From Actinosynnema sp. ALI-1.44 (GTDB taxonomy: Bacteria; Actinomycetota; Actinomycetes; Mycobacteriales; Pseudonocardiaceae), in assembly GCF_001984155.1 (NCBI RefSeq), contig NZ_MTQO01000053.1, forward strand, positions 620,001 to 684,000: 64,000 nucleotides of DNA, written 5' to 3'. Below, piece after piece: positions 51,704 to 60,855 of this stretch. Position 1 is the first letter of the stretch. Each line of letters opens with the position of its first letter. The translations under genes and the position numbers were made by a program. The notes beneath the pieces were generated by a model. The model was not told the origin of the DNA and searched no databases. It was given only the letters and a program-made list of their open reading frames with translations.

Positions 51704-53215
51704 ATGGGTGAGCAAGCCAGCCCGACTCGCCACGGCGTGCACCGCCGCCTGCCGACGGACCTGGCCCGGTCGCTGCCACCGGCGCTGCTGCCGATCGGCG
51801 AGCCCCGGCACGCGCCGATCGCGGCGTGGGAGCCGCGTTACCGCCGGTCGGTCGTGTTCAGCGACGTGATCGCCACTGTGGTCTCGGTTGCTGTGGTCGG
51901 GTTGTTGTTCGGTGCCAGGGGATCGGCCAACTGGCAGCACCTCTGGGTCGTGCTCGGCGTGACGACTGTCGCGCTGGTTCTGTGCTCCCTGATGATGAAC
52001 CGGGCGTGGAGCCCGAACGTGCTCGGCCACGGCGCCGACGAGTTCGGCAGGCTCGGCCGTGGGTTGTTCTCCGCCGCGGTCGTGCTCGCGCTCGGCGGAC
52101 TGGCGTTCGACTCGACCAACATCCGGCTGTGGGTGTTCGTGGCGATCCCCGCGATCGCGCTGCTTTCGTTCCCCCAGCGCTATCTTTTGCGCAGGTTCCT
52201 GCACAAGTCGCGCAAGGAGGGCAAGTGTCTGCTACCGGTGCTGGTGGCGGGCAGCGCTGACACGGCGCGCGACCTGATCACACGGACCAGGCAGACGCCG
52301 CACCTGGGCTGGCGCGTCGAAGCGGTCTGCACCTTCGACGGCCGCGGCGACGGAGACGACGAGCTCGAAGGCGTTCCGGTTGTCGGGCGGTTGAAGGATC
52401 TCGCCGAGCACGTGCGGCGCGGCGGCTACCGGGTCGTCGCGATCGCGTCGGATCCATATTGGACCCCGCGCAGGCTTCAGGAGCTGGCGTGGAACCTGGA
52501 GGGCAGCGAGGCCGAGATGGTCGTCGCGCCGGTGCTGATGGAGGTCGCCGGACCGCGATTACACGTCAGCGCGGTGCTCGGCATGCCCCTGCTGCGCGTG
52601 AGCGCACCGGTCTTCAGCGGCGCGCGCCGCGTGGTCAAGGAGATCGTCGACCGCGTCGGTTCGGCGTTGCTGCTGACCTTGTTCTCCCCCCTAATCCTGG
52701 CGATCGGCGTGCTGATCATGACCGACAGCCGCGGCGCCGTGTTCTACCGGCAGCGGCGGGTCGGCAAGGACGGCAGGACCTTCACCATGGTCAAGTTCCG
52801 CACGATGGTGAAGGGCGCGCACAAGATGCGCGGCAACCTGGCCAACGAGGGGGCGGGCCTGTTGTTCAAGATGCGCAAGGACCCCAGGCTGACCCGGGTC
52901 GGTGCGGTGCTGCGCCGGTACTCGCTCGACGAACTGCCGCAGCTGTTCAACGTGTTGTCCGGGTCGATGTCACTGGTCGGGCCGCGGCCGCCGCTGCCGG
53001 AGGAGACCAAGCGCTACGGCCCCGACGTGCGCCGCAGGCTGCTGGTCAAGCCGGGGATGACCGGGTTGTGGCAGGTCAGCGGCCGCAGTGATCTGCCGTG
53101 GGAGGAGTCGGTCCGGCTGGACCTGCGTTACGTGGAGGACTGGTCGCTCACCCTCGACGCAGTGATCATGTGGAAGACGGTGCGGGCCGTGGTCACCGGA
53201 CAGGGCGCCTACTGA
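51704..53215 (+). CDS. Polyprenyl glycosylphosphotransferase (PHPT), copy 2
   Basis: A 503-residue paralogue of the enzyme at 27.2 kb, sharing motif for motif the N-terminal helices, middle domain and sugar-transferase part (VFYRQRRVGKDGRTFTMVKFRTM, DELPQLFNVLSG, PGMTGLWQVSGRSD, ending VRAVVTGQGAY). It again primes lipid carrier with a sugar phosphate. Two primers in one locus suggest two polymers or two donor sugars. The ATG at 51704 is chosen for length and the G-rich ribosome site; the frame is open upstream. Confidence 0.93.
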   Translation: MGEQASPTRHGVHRRLPTDLARSLPPALLPIGEPRHAPIAAWEPRYRRSVVFSDVIATVVSVAVVGLLFGARGSANWQHLWVVLGVTTVALVLCSLMMNRAWSPNVLGHGADEFGRLGRGLFSAAVVLALGGLAFDSTNIRLWVFVAIPAIALLSFPQRYLLRRFLHKSRKEGKCLLPVLVAGSADTARDLITRTRQTPHLGWRVEAVCTFDGRGDGDDELEGVPVVGRLKDLAEHVRRGGYRVVAIASDPYWTPRRLQELAWNLEGSEAEMVVAPVLMEVAGPRLHVSAVLGMPLLRVSAPVFSGARRVVKEIVDRVGSALLLTLFSPLILAIGVLIMTDSRGAVFYRQRRVGKDGRTFTMVKFRTMVKGAHKMRGNLANEGAGLLFKMRKDPRLTRVGAVLRRYSLDELPQLFNVLSGSMSLVGPRPPLPEETKRYGPDVRRRLLVKPGMTGLWQVSGRSDLPWEESVRLDLRYVEDWSLTLDAVIMWKTVRAVVTGQGAY

Positions 53216-53223
53216 CGGAAATA

Positions 53224-53270
53224 CCTCGTGAGTGGTTACACGTGTTCTAACCCGGATAAACACTCACGAG
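53224..53270. terminator. Hairpin with 10-bp perfect arms after PHPT copy 2
   Basis: CTCGTGAGTG (53225-53234) is the exact reverse complement of CACTCACGAG (53261-53270), with a 26-base loop. It lies just after the PHPT stop. The left arm CCTCGTGAGTGGTTA matches 15 bases at 37718-37732, so it belongs to the same dispersed family. Confidence 0.65.
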
Positions 53271-53407
53271 CGTACCGGCGCATTGTGACCAAATTTTGAC
53301 CACCCTTTCGGGCATTCTCCCCCGAAAGTCGTAACGTCAACTGCGGGGATGTCGATTTTTCCAGCGACGACAGGGGACAAAGAGGTGTCAGGCTGGAAGG
53401 CGGAGCA

Positions 53408-56400
53408 ATGCGTTCGGTATTCGGGCGATCTCGTCGAAGAATCGCCCACGTAATCGGCGTCACGTTGGTGGCCGCCAATATCACTGTTATGGGCCTCGTG
53501 CCGAGTTCGCACGCGGCGCAGCCGACGCCACCCGCGCCGTGCGCGCTCCCAGTCAACCCTGTGGCCTGCGAGAACACCCTGGCGTCGAACACGGCCGACA
53601 ACTGGATGATCACGTCGGTCGACGACTCGATCGCCGGGTTCACCGACAACATCAGCTATGCGCCGGGCGAAACGGTCAAGTTCAAGGTCAAAACCGATGC
53701 GCCGAGGTTCTGGTTCGACATTTACCGGCTCGGATACTACGGCGGTGCCGGTGCGCGCAAGCTGGTGGACAACCAGCAGGTGAATTCCATCACGCAGCCG
53801 AACTGCTATGAGGACAATCCGGCCGATCCGGCGCAGGACACCGGAATTGTGGACTGCGGAAACTGGGCCACGACGATGCAGTGGACCGTGCCGGCCGGAT
53901 CGGTTTCCGGTGTTTATTACACGGTGCTCCGGCGCGACTACGGCGACGGAGTGATCGGCGAGAGCGACATCGTCTTCGTCGTCCGCGACGACGCCAGCCA
54001 CTCGGACATCCTGTTCCAGACCGCGGACGCGACCTGGCAGGCGTACAACACCTACGGCAACCGGCCGACCGTGAACGACCCCCCGAAGGGCAACAGCTTC
54101 TACACCGGGACCTCGCTGGGCAACGGCGGCTCGGGCTACAAGGTCAGCTACAACCGGCCGATCATCGGCAGCGAGCCGGAGAACTTCTTCTTCAACGCCG
54201 AATACCCGATGTTGCTGTGGCTGGAGAAGAACGGCTACGACGTCAGTTACACCACCAATGTGGACATGTCGCGCCGCGGCCACCTGGCCAAGAACCACAA
54301 GGTCTACATGCCGGTCGGCCATGACGAGTACTGGTCGAACGAGCAACGGGCCGCCGTGGAGGACGCGCGCGACGCAGGCGTGAACATGGCGTTCATGACC
54401 GGCAACGAGATCTTCTGGAAGACCCGGTGGGAGCCCAGCCAGGCCGGTCCGGCCACGGACTGGCGAACGCTGGTCTGCTACAAGGAAACCAAGCCCAACC
54501 AGGTGGACCCGCACCCGACCGAGTGGACCGGGACGTGGCGCGACCCGCGCAACAGCCCGCCCAAGGACGGTGGCAGGCCGGAGAACTCCCTGCTGGGCCA
54601 GATCTTCACCGTCAACGGCATGCGCAACGACCAGCTGACCGTCCCACCAGGATTCCGCCAGCTGCGGCTGTGGCGCAATGCCCCGGCGATGGGCACCCAG
54701 CCGAACGAGGCGTGGGTCTTCAAGCCGGGAACCCTCGGGTACGAGTGGGACACCGTGGAGGAGAACGGTTTCCAGCCGCCGGGCGTCGGCCAGTTCTCCC
54801 GGACGACGGTGGAGATGAACGACGGTCAGTACGTCCTGCAGAACGAGGGTGACGTCTACGCACCCGGAACGAAGACGCACGCGTTGACCCTCTACAAGTA
54901 CCAGCCCAGCGGCGCGCTGATCTTCGCCGCGGGCACCATCCAGTGGTCCTGGGGCCTGGAGAACAAGCACATCCGCAACAACGAGGACGCGGCGGACCCG
55001 AGGATCAGGCAGGCGACCGCGAACCTGTTGGCGGACATGGACAACGTCCAGCCGAGAACACCGAGGGACATCACCCAAGCCGACCCGAGCACGGACACCA
55101 CGGCGCCCGCCGTCTCGATCGGAGTGACGCTCTCACCGATCGTCGGTTCCGCGTACACGCTGTCCGGCACCGTGAGCGATGTCGGCGGCAGGACAGCGGG
55201 CGTCGAGGTCTCGGTCGACGGGACCAGTTGGCACGCGGCGAACTGGCAGGCCGGGCAGACCGCGTGGAACTACGTCTACACACCGGCCAAGTCCGGCCCG
55301 GTGACCTTCAGGATCAGGGCGGTCGACGACTCGGCGAACCTCTCCGGCGAGGTCACCCGCGCCGTCACGGTCAACCCGCGGTCGTGCCCGTGCGGCATCT
55401 GGCCCGACAACGCGGTGCCGGCCACACCGGACTCCGGTGACTCGACCGCGCTCGAGCTGGGCGTGAAGTTCCAGGCAGGTTCGGACGGGTACGTGCGCGG
55501 TGTCCGGTTCTACAAGGGAGTCGGCAACACCGGCTCGCACACCGGTTCGCTGTGGAAGACCGACGGCACACTGCTGGCCACCGGCACCTTCCTCAACGAG
55601 ACCGCGCTGGGCTGGCAGACGCTGGCGTTCCCGGAGTCCGTCCAGATCACCGCGAACACCACGTACATCGCCAGCTACCACACGAACACCGGGCACTACT
55701 CGGCCGACGCGAACTACTTCACGAACTCGTCGACCGGCCTGGAACCGTTGACGGCGTCGAAGAGCACGGCCACCGAGCCGAACGGCGTGTACAAGGTCGG
55801 CGCGTCCGGATTCCCGGACCGCAGCTTCGGCAACGCGAACTACTGGGTCGACGTCGTCTTCGGCTACGACCCCGGCCCGGACACGCGGGCGCCGCTGGTG
55901 GCGTCCACCAACCCGGTCAGCAACGGCGGCAGCGTCGGGCTGAACGCCACGCCGAAGATCACTTTCGACGAGCCGATCGCCCCGTCGTCGCTGCAGTTCG
56001 GCCTGAGCAGCCCGACCGCGAGCATCCCGGGCACGTACGCGCTGGCACCGGACGGCAAGTCGGCGACGTTCACGCCGAGCCAGCCGCTGGCGTCCGGCAC
56101 CACGTTCACCGCGACGGTCCGTGCGACGGACAACGCGGGCAACTCGATCCCGAGCCCGCCGTACACCTGGTCGTTCACCACGGGTAACCCGCGACCGGCG
56201 AACTGCCCGTGCACGATCTGGGACGACTTCGCCACCCCGGTCGAGGCCGCCGCGAACGACTCGTCCCCGGTCGAGCTCGGCACCAAGGTCCGGTTCGACA
56301 GCCGCGGAACCGTGCACGGCATCCGGTTCTACAAGGGACCTGGCAACACCGGCTCGCACGTCGGTTCACTGTGGAGCTCGACCGGCACGCGCCTGGCCAC

Positions 56401-57502
56401 GGGCACCTTCACCCACGAGTCGGGCGGCGGCTGGCAGACGCTGTTGTTCGACTCGCCGGTGACTGTCCAATCAGGAGTTACGTACGTCGTGTCGTACTAC
56501 GCGCCCAACGGCCGCTACTCGGTCACGGGTGGCTACTTCAACGGTGCTGGCGGCGACTACGGCCCGATGCACGCGCTGCCCAGCGGTGTCGACGGCAACA
56601 ACGGCGTCTACCGCTACGGCGCTGGTGGCGGGTTCCCGGTGAGCTCGTACGGCAACACCAACTACTGGGTCGACGTGATCTGGCAGGCGGGTGCCAACGG
56701 CGACAGCACACCGCCGTCGGTCACCAGCACCAACCCGCCGAACGCGGGCACGGGAGTCTCGCTGACGGCACCGGTCACGGTGAGCTTGAACGAGCCGGTC
56801 GACTTGTCGACAGCGCAGTTCACGGTGAAGGACTCCGGTGGCGCCAGGCTGAACGGCACGCTGTCGTTGTCCGGTGACCAGAAGGCGGTCTCGTGGACCC
56901 CGGCGGCGCGCCTGACCGCGGGAGCGACCTACACCGGCAGCTTCAAGATCGCGGACGTGAACGGCAATATCATGCCGACCGCCGCGACGTGGTCGTTCAC
57001 CACGACAACGACGCAGACGTGCCCGTGCACCCTGTTCAGCGACGCCACAGTGCCGACGGTCACGGCGGAGAACGACCCGGGCAGCTACGAACTCGGTGTC
57101 CGGTTCACCACCTCGGCCGACGGGTTCGTCACCGGAGTCCGGTTCTACAAGGGAGTCGGCAACTCCGGCACGCACACCGGCACGTTGTGGAGCAACACCG
57201 GAGTCCAGCTGGCCACCGGGACGTTCACCAACGAGTCCGCGTCGGGCTGGCAGACGCTGGCCTTCAGCACACCGGTGGCTGTCCAAGCGGGACAGACGTA
57301 CGTGGCCTCGTACACCGCGCCGAACGGCCGGTACGCGGCGGACGGCGGCTACTTCAACCGGACCGCGGTGACCAGCGTCCCGCTGACCGCACCACTGTCC
57401 GGGCCGGGCAGCGCCAACGGCGTCTACAAGGTCGGACCGGGCTTCCCCCAGTCGACCTTCCAGGGCGGCAACTACTGGGTGGATGTGGTCTTCACACCAT
57501 GA
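53408..57502 (+). CDS. Giant secreted protein: DMFase-like core with three DUF4082 and Ig-like domains
   Basis: A 1,364-residue exported protein. A Sec signal (about 1-36) ends near SHAAQP. Residues about 55-550 resemble the N,N-dimethylformamidase large-subunit-like domain (FWFDIYRLGYYGGAGAR, YMPVGHDEYWSNEQRAAVEDARDAGVN). After an Ig-like domain come three DUF4082 units beginning at about 658, 931 and 1203, each with CPC(G/T)(I/L)(W/F) and VRFYKG, alternating with Big_5-type domains. The core resembles carbohydrate-active or amidase-like enzymes; DUF4082 parts probably bind sugar. The stop overlaps a glycosyltransferase start (ATGA), so it is tied to the glycan locus. Confidence 0.85.
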   Translation: MRSVFGRSRRRIAHVIGVTLVAANITVMGLVPSSHAAQPTPPAPCALPVNPVACENTLASNTADNWMITSVDDSIAGFTDNISYAPGETVKFKVKTDAPRFWFDIYRLGYYGGAGARKLVDNQQVNSITQPNCYEDNPADPAQDTGIVDCGNWATTMQWTVPAGSVSGVYYTVLRRDYGDGVIGESDIVFVVRDDASHSDILFQTADATWQAYNTYGNRPTVNDPPKGNSFYTGTSLGNGGSGYKVSYNRPIIGSEPENFFFNAEYPMLLWLEKNGYDVSYTTNVDMSRRGHLAKNHKVYMPVGHDEYWSNEQRAAVEDARDAGVNMAFMTGNEIFWKTRWEPSQAGPATDWRTLVCYKETKPNQVDPHPTEWTGTWRDPRNSPPKDGGRPENSLLGQIFTVNGMRNDQLTVPPGFRQLRLWRNAPAMGTQPNEAWVFKPGTLGYEWDTVEENGFQPPGVGQFSRTTVEMNDGQYVLQNEGDVYAPGTKTHALTLYKYQPSGALIFAAGTIQWSWGLENKHIRNNEDAADPRIRQATANLLADMDNVQPRTPRDITQADPSTDTTAPAVSIGVTLSPIVGSAYTLSGTVSDVGGRTAGVEVSVDGTSWHAANWQAGQTAWNYVYTPAKSGPVTFRIRAVDDSANLSGEVTRAVTVNPRSCPCGIWPDNAVPATPDSGDSTALELGVKFQAGSDGYVRGVRFYKGVGNTGSHTGSLWKTDGTLLATGTFLNETALGWQTLAFPESVQITANTTYIASYHTNTGHYSADANYFTNSSTGLEPLTASKSTATEPNGVYKVGASGFPDRSFGNANYWVDVVFGYDPGPDTRAPLVASTNPVSNGGSVGLNATPKITFDEPIAPSSLQFGLSSPTASIPGTYALAPDGKSATFTPSQPLASGTTFTATVRATDNAGNSIPSPPYTWSFTTGNPRPANCPCTIWDDFATPVEAAANDSSPVELGTKVRFDSRGTVHGIRFYKGPGNTGSHVGSLWSSTGTRLATGTFTHESGGGWQTLLFDSPVTVQSGVTYVVSYYAPNGRYSVTGGYFNGAGGDYGPMHALPSGVDGNNGVYRYGAGGGFPVSSYGNTNYWVDVIWQAGANGDSTPPSVTSTNPPNAGTGVSLTAPVTVSLNEPVDLSTAQFTVKDSGGARLNGTLSLSGDQKAVSWTPAARLTAGATYTGSFKIADVNGNIMPTAATWSFTTTTTQTCPCTLFSDATVPTVTAENDPGSYELGVRFTTSADGFVTGVRFYKGVGNSGTHTGTLWSNTGVQLATGTFTNESASGWQTLAFSTPVAVQAGQTYVASYTAPNGRYAADGGYFNRTAVTSVPLTAPLSGPGSANGVYKVGPGFPQSTFQGGNYWVDVVFTP

Positions 57503-58665
57503 GGCCACTGGTAGTCGTCGCATCCGGCGTCACGTGGGACGGGGTCAAGGGCTCGGAGCGCCAGCTCGCCGAGTCCCTGACCCGCCACGCGGACATCGAC
57601 ATCGACATCCTGTGGGTGGACCCGCCGGTGTCCCCCGTGACACCGGCGCGGTTCCGCGGCACAGTGTCCGCAGGGGCGAGCCGCATGTGGCGGCCGTTGC
57701 TCAGGTCGCAGGCTCCACGGATCGCCCGGCTGACCCCGGTGGGTCCACCGGGCTGGACCCGGCCGGGCGTGCGGTCGCTGACGTGGCCGCTCGTCCGCGC
57801 GCAGATCGCGTGGGCCCTGCGCAAAGCGGGACGCAGGCCGGACGCGTTCATCGCGTGCACCCAGCACGATCTCCTCGGCAGGTGGGGTGACCGTGTGGTG
57901 GATGTGTTGTACGGCACGGACGACTGGGTCGCCGGTGCGACGCTGATGAACCAGGACGCGCACTTCGTCCTGCGTGAGGAACGCGAAGCACTGGCCCGTG
58001 CGGATCTCGTGCTCGCGGTCGGCCCGGAACTGGCCGAGCGCTGGCACGAACTGGGCGCGCACCCGATCGTCTTCCCCAACGGCTGCGATCCGGAGGCGTA
58101 CCACCACCTCGGACGGCCGGGCCCGGTACCGGACGAGTTCCCCGCCCGGGTCGCCGGGCTGGTCGGCCAGTTGAGCGACCGGATCGACATCTCGGTGCTG
58201 GAGGCGGTGGCCGACACAGGGATCGGCCTGCTGCTCGTCGGTCCGCGCGAACCCGGCTGGGAGCAGGGCCGGGTGGATGGTCTGCTGCAGCGGCCGAACG
58301 TGCACCACGTCGGCGCGGTGCCGTTCGAGCAGTTGCCGCAGTGGTTCGCCCGGATCGACGTGGGCATCACGCCGTACGCCGACACGCCGTTCAACCGGGC
58401 GTCGTTCCCGTTGAAGACGTTGGAGTACCTCGCGGCCGGGTTGCCCGTCGTGAGCACGGACCTGCCTGCGAGCAAGCGGTTGGCCGACGAGACCGACAGC
58501 ATCCAGATCGGCGGGAACGCACGTGGATTCGCTGACGCCGTTGTGAAAGCGGCGATCGACCAGGCGTCGCCGGACGTGGTGGCGCAGCGACGGTCCGTGG
58601 CGCGACGGCATTCGTGGGCCGCGCGCGCGGAAACGTTCACCCGTCTGGCCGGATTGCTGCGATGA
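57499..58665 (+). CDS. GT4-type glycosyltransferase
   Basis: A 388-residue GT-B enzyme: VTWDGVKGSERQLAESLTRH at the start, DVLYGTDDWVAGATLM in the linker, HVGAVPFEQLPQWFARIDVGITPYADTPFNRASFPLKTLEYLAAGLPVV as the donor part (motif interrupted in my reading only by the family variation). It resembles teichoic-acid-type and GT4 enzymes in actinobacterial glycan loci. It starts inside the stop of the giant secreted protein and shares an ATGA overlap with the micro-ORF that follows. Confidence 0.88.
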   Translation: MRPLVVVASGVTWDGVKGSERQLAESLTRHADIDIDILWVDPPVSPVTPARFRGTVSAGASRMWRPLLRSQAPRIARLTPVGPPGWTRPGVRSLTWPLVRAQIAWALRKAGRRPDAFIACTQHDLLGRWGDRVVDVLYGTDDWVAGATLMNQDAHFVLREEREALARADLVLAVGPELAERWHELGAHPIVFPNGCDPEAYHHLGRPGPVPDEFPARVAGLVGQLSDRIDISVLEAVADTGIGLLLVGPREPGWEQGRVDGLLQRPNVHHVGAVPFEQLPQWFARIDVGITPYADTPFNRASFPLKTLEYLAAGLPVVSTDLPASKRLADETDSIQIGGNARGFADAVVKAAIDQASPDVVAQRRSVARRHSWAARAETFTRLAGLLR

Positions 58666-58778
58666 GTGGTAAGAAACTGCTGTCTGCCAACGATGTAGCT
58701 GGCGTGGCTCCCGTACTCCTGCTCGGCACGATCGTCCTCGTCCAGGAACTGCCAGACGAGCGATGGGTGACGCCCTGA
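58662..58778 (+). CDS. Coupled 38-residue micro-protein
   Basis: An ATG at 58662 overlaps the stop of the upstream glycosyltransferase (ATGA), and its TGA overlaps the ATG of the next one (TGATG). The peptide, MSGKKLLSANDVAGVAP then VLLLGTIVLVQELPDERWVTP, has one short hydrophobic stretch that could sit in a membrane. Both-side coupling within a tight operon strongly suggests that it is translated. It may act as a leader for coupling or as a small membrane factor of the glycosyltransferases. No family is known. Confidence 0.6.
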   Translation: MSGKKLLSANDVAGVAPVLLLGTIVLVQELPDERWVTP

Positions 58779-60019
58779 TGCGAATCCTGGTCTACCCGCA
58801 CGCCATGGAGATCGGCGGCTCGCAGCTCAACGCGATCCAGCTGGCAGGCGCGGTCCGCGACCGCGGCCACGAGGTGATCGTGCTGTCCGAGCCGGGGCCG
58901 CTGGTGAAGCGCGTGCACGAGCTCGGTCTCGAACACATCGAGATCCCCCGTGAGCGCCGCAATCCGTCACCGGAGGTCCTCGGCACGCTGGTCCGGACTG
59001 TCCGGAAGCGACGGATCCACGTGGTGCACGGCTACGAGTGGCCGCCGGTGGTCGAGGCCTTCTTCGGGCCGGGCCTGCGGTGGCGGACGCCCGTCGTCGG
59101 CACGGTCATGTCGATGTCCGTGGTGCCGTTCTTCCCCAGGACGGTCCCGTTGATCGTCGGCACCGAGGCGATCCGCGAGGCAGCGCAGGCAGCGGGCCAC
59201 CACCGCGTGACCTTGCTGGAGCCCCCGGTCGACACCGACACCGATCACCCGTCGGTCGACGGCGCGGTGTTCCGCGAGGAACACGGAATCCCGCGGGACG
59301 AGGTCCTCGTGGCCATGATCTGCCGCCTGGTGCCGGAACTGAAACTCGAAGGCCTGCTCGCGGCGTGTGACGCGGTCGGCGCGTTGGCCGCTGCCGGTCA
59401 CAAGGTGCAGCTGGTGCTCGTCGGCGACGGCCGTTCCCGCGGCGAGATCGAAGCCCGTGCGGCCAAGGCGAACGCGGTGGCGGGGCGGACGGTCGTCCGG
59501 CTGACCGGCGAGGTCTCGGACCCGCGCCCGGCGTACGCGGCCGCGGATGTGATCGTCGGTCAGGGCGGTTCGGCGTTGCGCGGCATGGCGTTCGGCAAGC
59601 CACTGGTGGTCGTGGGCGAGGAGGGGTTCAGCGAGCTGCTGACGTCCGACACCGCGTCCTTGTTCCTCAAGCAGGGCTGGTACGGCCTCGGCGGCAACGG
59701 CGTGCCGGACCTCCAGCGGCACATCGGCGCGTTGCTGGAATCCCGTGATCTCAGGGGGTCGCTCGGCGAGTTCGCCCGCAGGCTCGTCGTCGACCGGTTC
59801 GCGCTGACCCGCGCGGCGAAGGTCCAGGAGGACGAGTACCTGTTCGCCGCGCGGACCCGGCAGGCAACGGGCGCGGTCGCGGGCGAGGCCGTCCGTTCCG
59901 GAAGCGGCGTGCTGGCCACGAAAGTCCGGACCAAGTACCAGAGGTGGCGTGGCACGGTCGCGACCGATGACGCCAACGCCCGGCCGATCGTCGTGTCACA
60001 CGGAAGGGCTTCTCGATGA
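58778..60019 (+). CDS. GT4 family glycosyltransferase
   Basis: A 413-residue GT-B enzyme starting MRILVYPHAMEIGGSQLNAIQLAGAVRDRGHEVIVLS. The donor site is less standard: VGDGRSRGEIEARA, then ADVIVGQGGSALRGMAFGKPLVVVGEEGFSELL. The C-terminal 60 residues are basic and may hold it at the membrane. The ATG overlapping the micro-ORF stop is chosen over the in-frame ATG 15 bases upstream. It is followed by a methyltransferase gene with ATGA overlap. Confidence 0.87.
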   Translation: MRILVYPHAMEIGGSQLNAIQLAGAVRDRGHEVIVLSEPGPLVKRVHELGLEHIEIPRERRNPSPEVLGTLVRTVRKRRIHVVHGYEWPPVVEAFFGPGLRWRTPVVGTVMSMSVVPFFPRTVPLIVGTEAIREAAQAAGHHRVTLLEPPVDTDTDHPSVDGAVFREEHGIPRDEVLVAMICRLVPELKLEGLLAACDAVGALAAAGHKVQLVLVGDGRSRGEIEARAAKANAVAGRTVVRLTGEVSDPRPAYAAADVIVGQGGSALRGMAFGKPLVVVGEEGFSELLTSDTASLFLKQGWYGLGGNGVPDLQRHIGALLESRDLRGSLGEFARRLVVDRFALTRAAKVQEDEYLFAARTRQATGAVAGEAVRSGSGVLATKVRTKYQRWRGTVATDDANARPIVVSHGRASR

Positions 60020-60855
60020 CCACACTGAACTGGCGGGACCGTGCGAAGACGGTGCGTGACAGCGCCGAGGACGCCGTCACCCGCGTCACGCACATGCCGC
60101 CGCGGCGCATCCGCGGCGACATCTCGCCGCTCTGGCTCGACTACAAGAAGACCGGTTCCGACCAGGTGGACTTCCTGCGTGAGCTGTGTGGCCTCCGGCA
60201 CGACCAGCACGTGCTCGACATCGGGTGCGGGGTGGGCAGGCTCGCCCAGCCACTGACCACGGTGCTGAGCAAGCGCGGCCGGTACGACGGCTTCGACGTG
60301 ATGCCGTACATGATCGACTGGTGCCGTCGCAACATCACGTCCGCGCACCCGAACTTCCGGTTCACGCACGCGGACGTGCGGACGTCCATCGGCCACGACG
60401 CCGGAGTGGACGCGGCCGAGTACGTCTTCCCGTACGACGACAACACGTTCGACCTGGCGTACGCGGGGTCGTTGTTCACCCACCTGACTCCGGCGGCCGC
60501 GACCAACTACATGAACCAGATCGCCAGGGTGCTCAAGCCGGGCGGTGTGTTCGTGTCCACTTGGAACATGTACAACTCGGACTCCGAGAAGATCCTGCCC
60601 GGCCGCAGCCTGCGCCAGGCGTGGCCGCACGACATGGGTGAGCACCGGCTCAAGGACGAGGTGCACCCCGAGTCCAATGTGGCGTTCGACGAGGTGTGGC
60701 TGCGACCGCGGTACGCCGAGTCCGGCCTGCGGATCGTCGAGCCGGTCCGGCCGGACGCGACCTACTCGCCGCTGCGGGTGCCGCGCAACATCGCGGCGTC
60801 ACACCTCTGGTACACCACGACGATCATCGCCACCGCTAGCGACGCCGCGCCTTGA
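60016..60855 (+). CDS. Class I SAM-dependent methyltransferase
   Basis: A 279-residue methyltransferase. The SAM site is HVLDIGCGVGRLAQPL (about residue 66-81), with YDGFDVMPYMIDWC and the following FDLAYAGSLFTHLTP and RVLKPGGVFVSTWN motifs of the UbiE/MT11 type. It probably methylates a sugar hydroxyl or other group in the glycan, as implied by coupling to the glycosyltransferase (ATGA). Its 3' end overlaps the convergent methyltransferase gene by 20 bases. Confidence 0.88.
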   Translation: MTTLNWRDRAKTVRDSAEDAVTRVTHMPPRRIRGDISPLWLDYKKTGSDQVDFLRELCGLRHDQHVLDIGCGVGRLAQPLTTVLSKRGRYDGFDVMPYMIDWCRRNITSAHPNFRFTHADVRTSIGHDAGVDAAEYVFPYDDNTFDLAYAGSLFTHLTPAAATNYMNQIARVLKPGGVFVSTWNMYNSDSEKILPGRSLRQAWPHDMGEHRLKDEVHPESNVAFDEVWLRPRYAESGLRIVEPVRPDATYSPLRVPRNIAASHLWYTTTIIATASDAAP

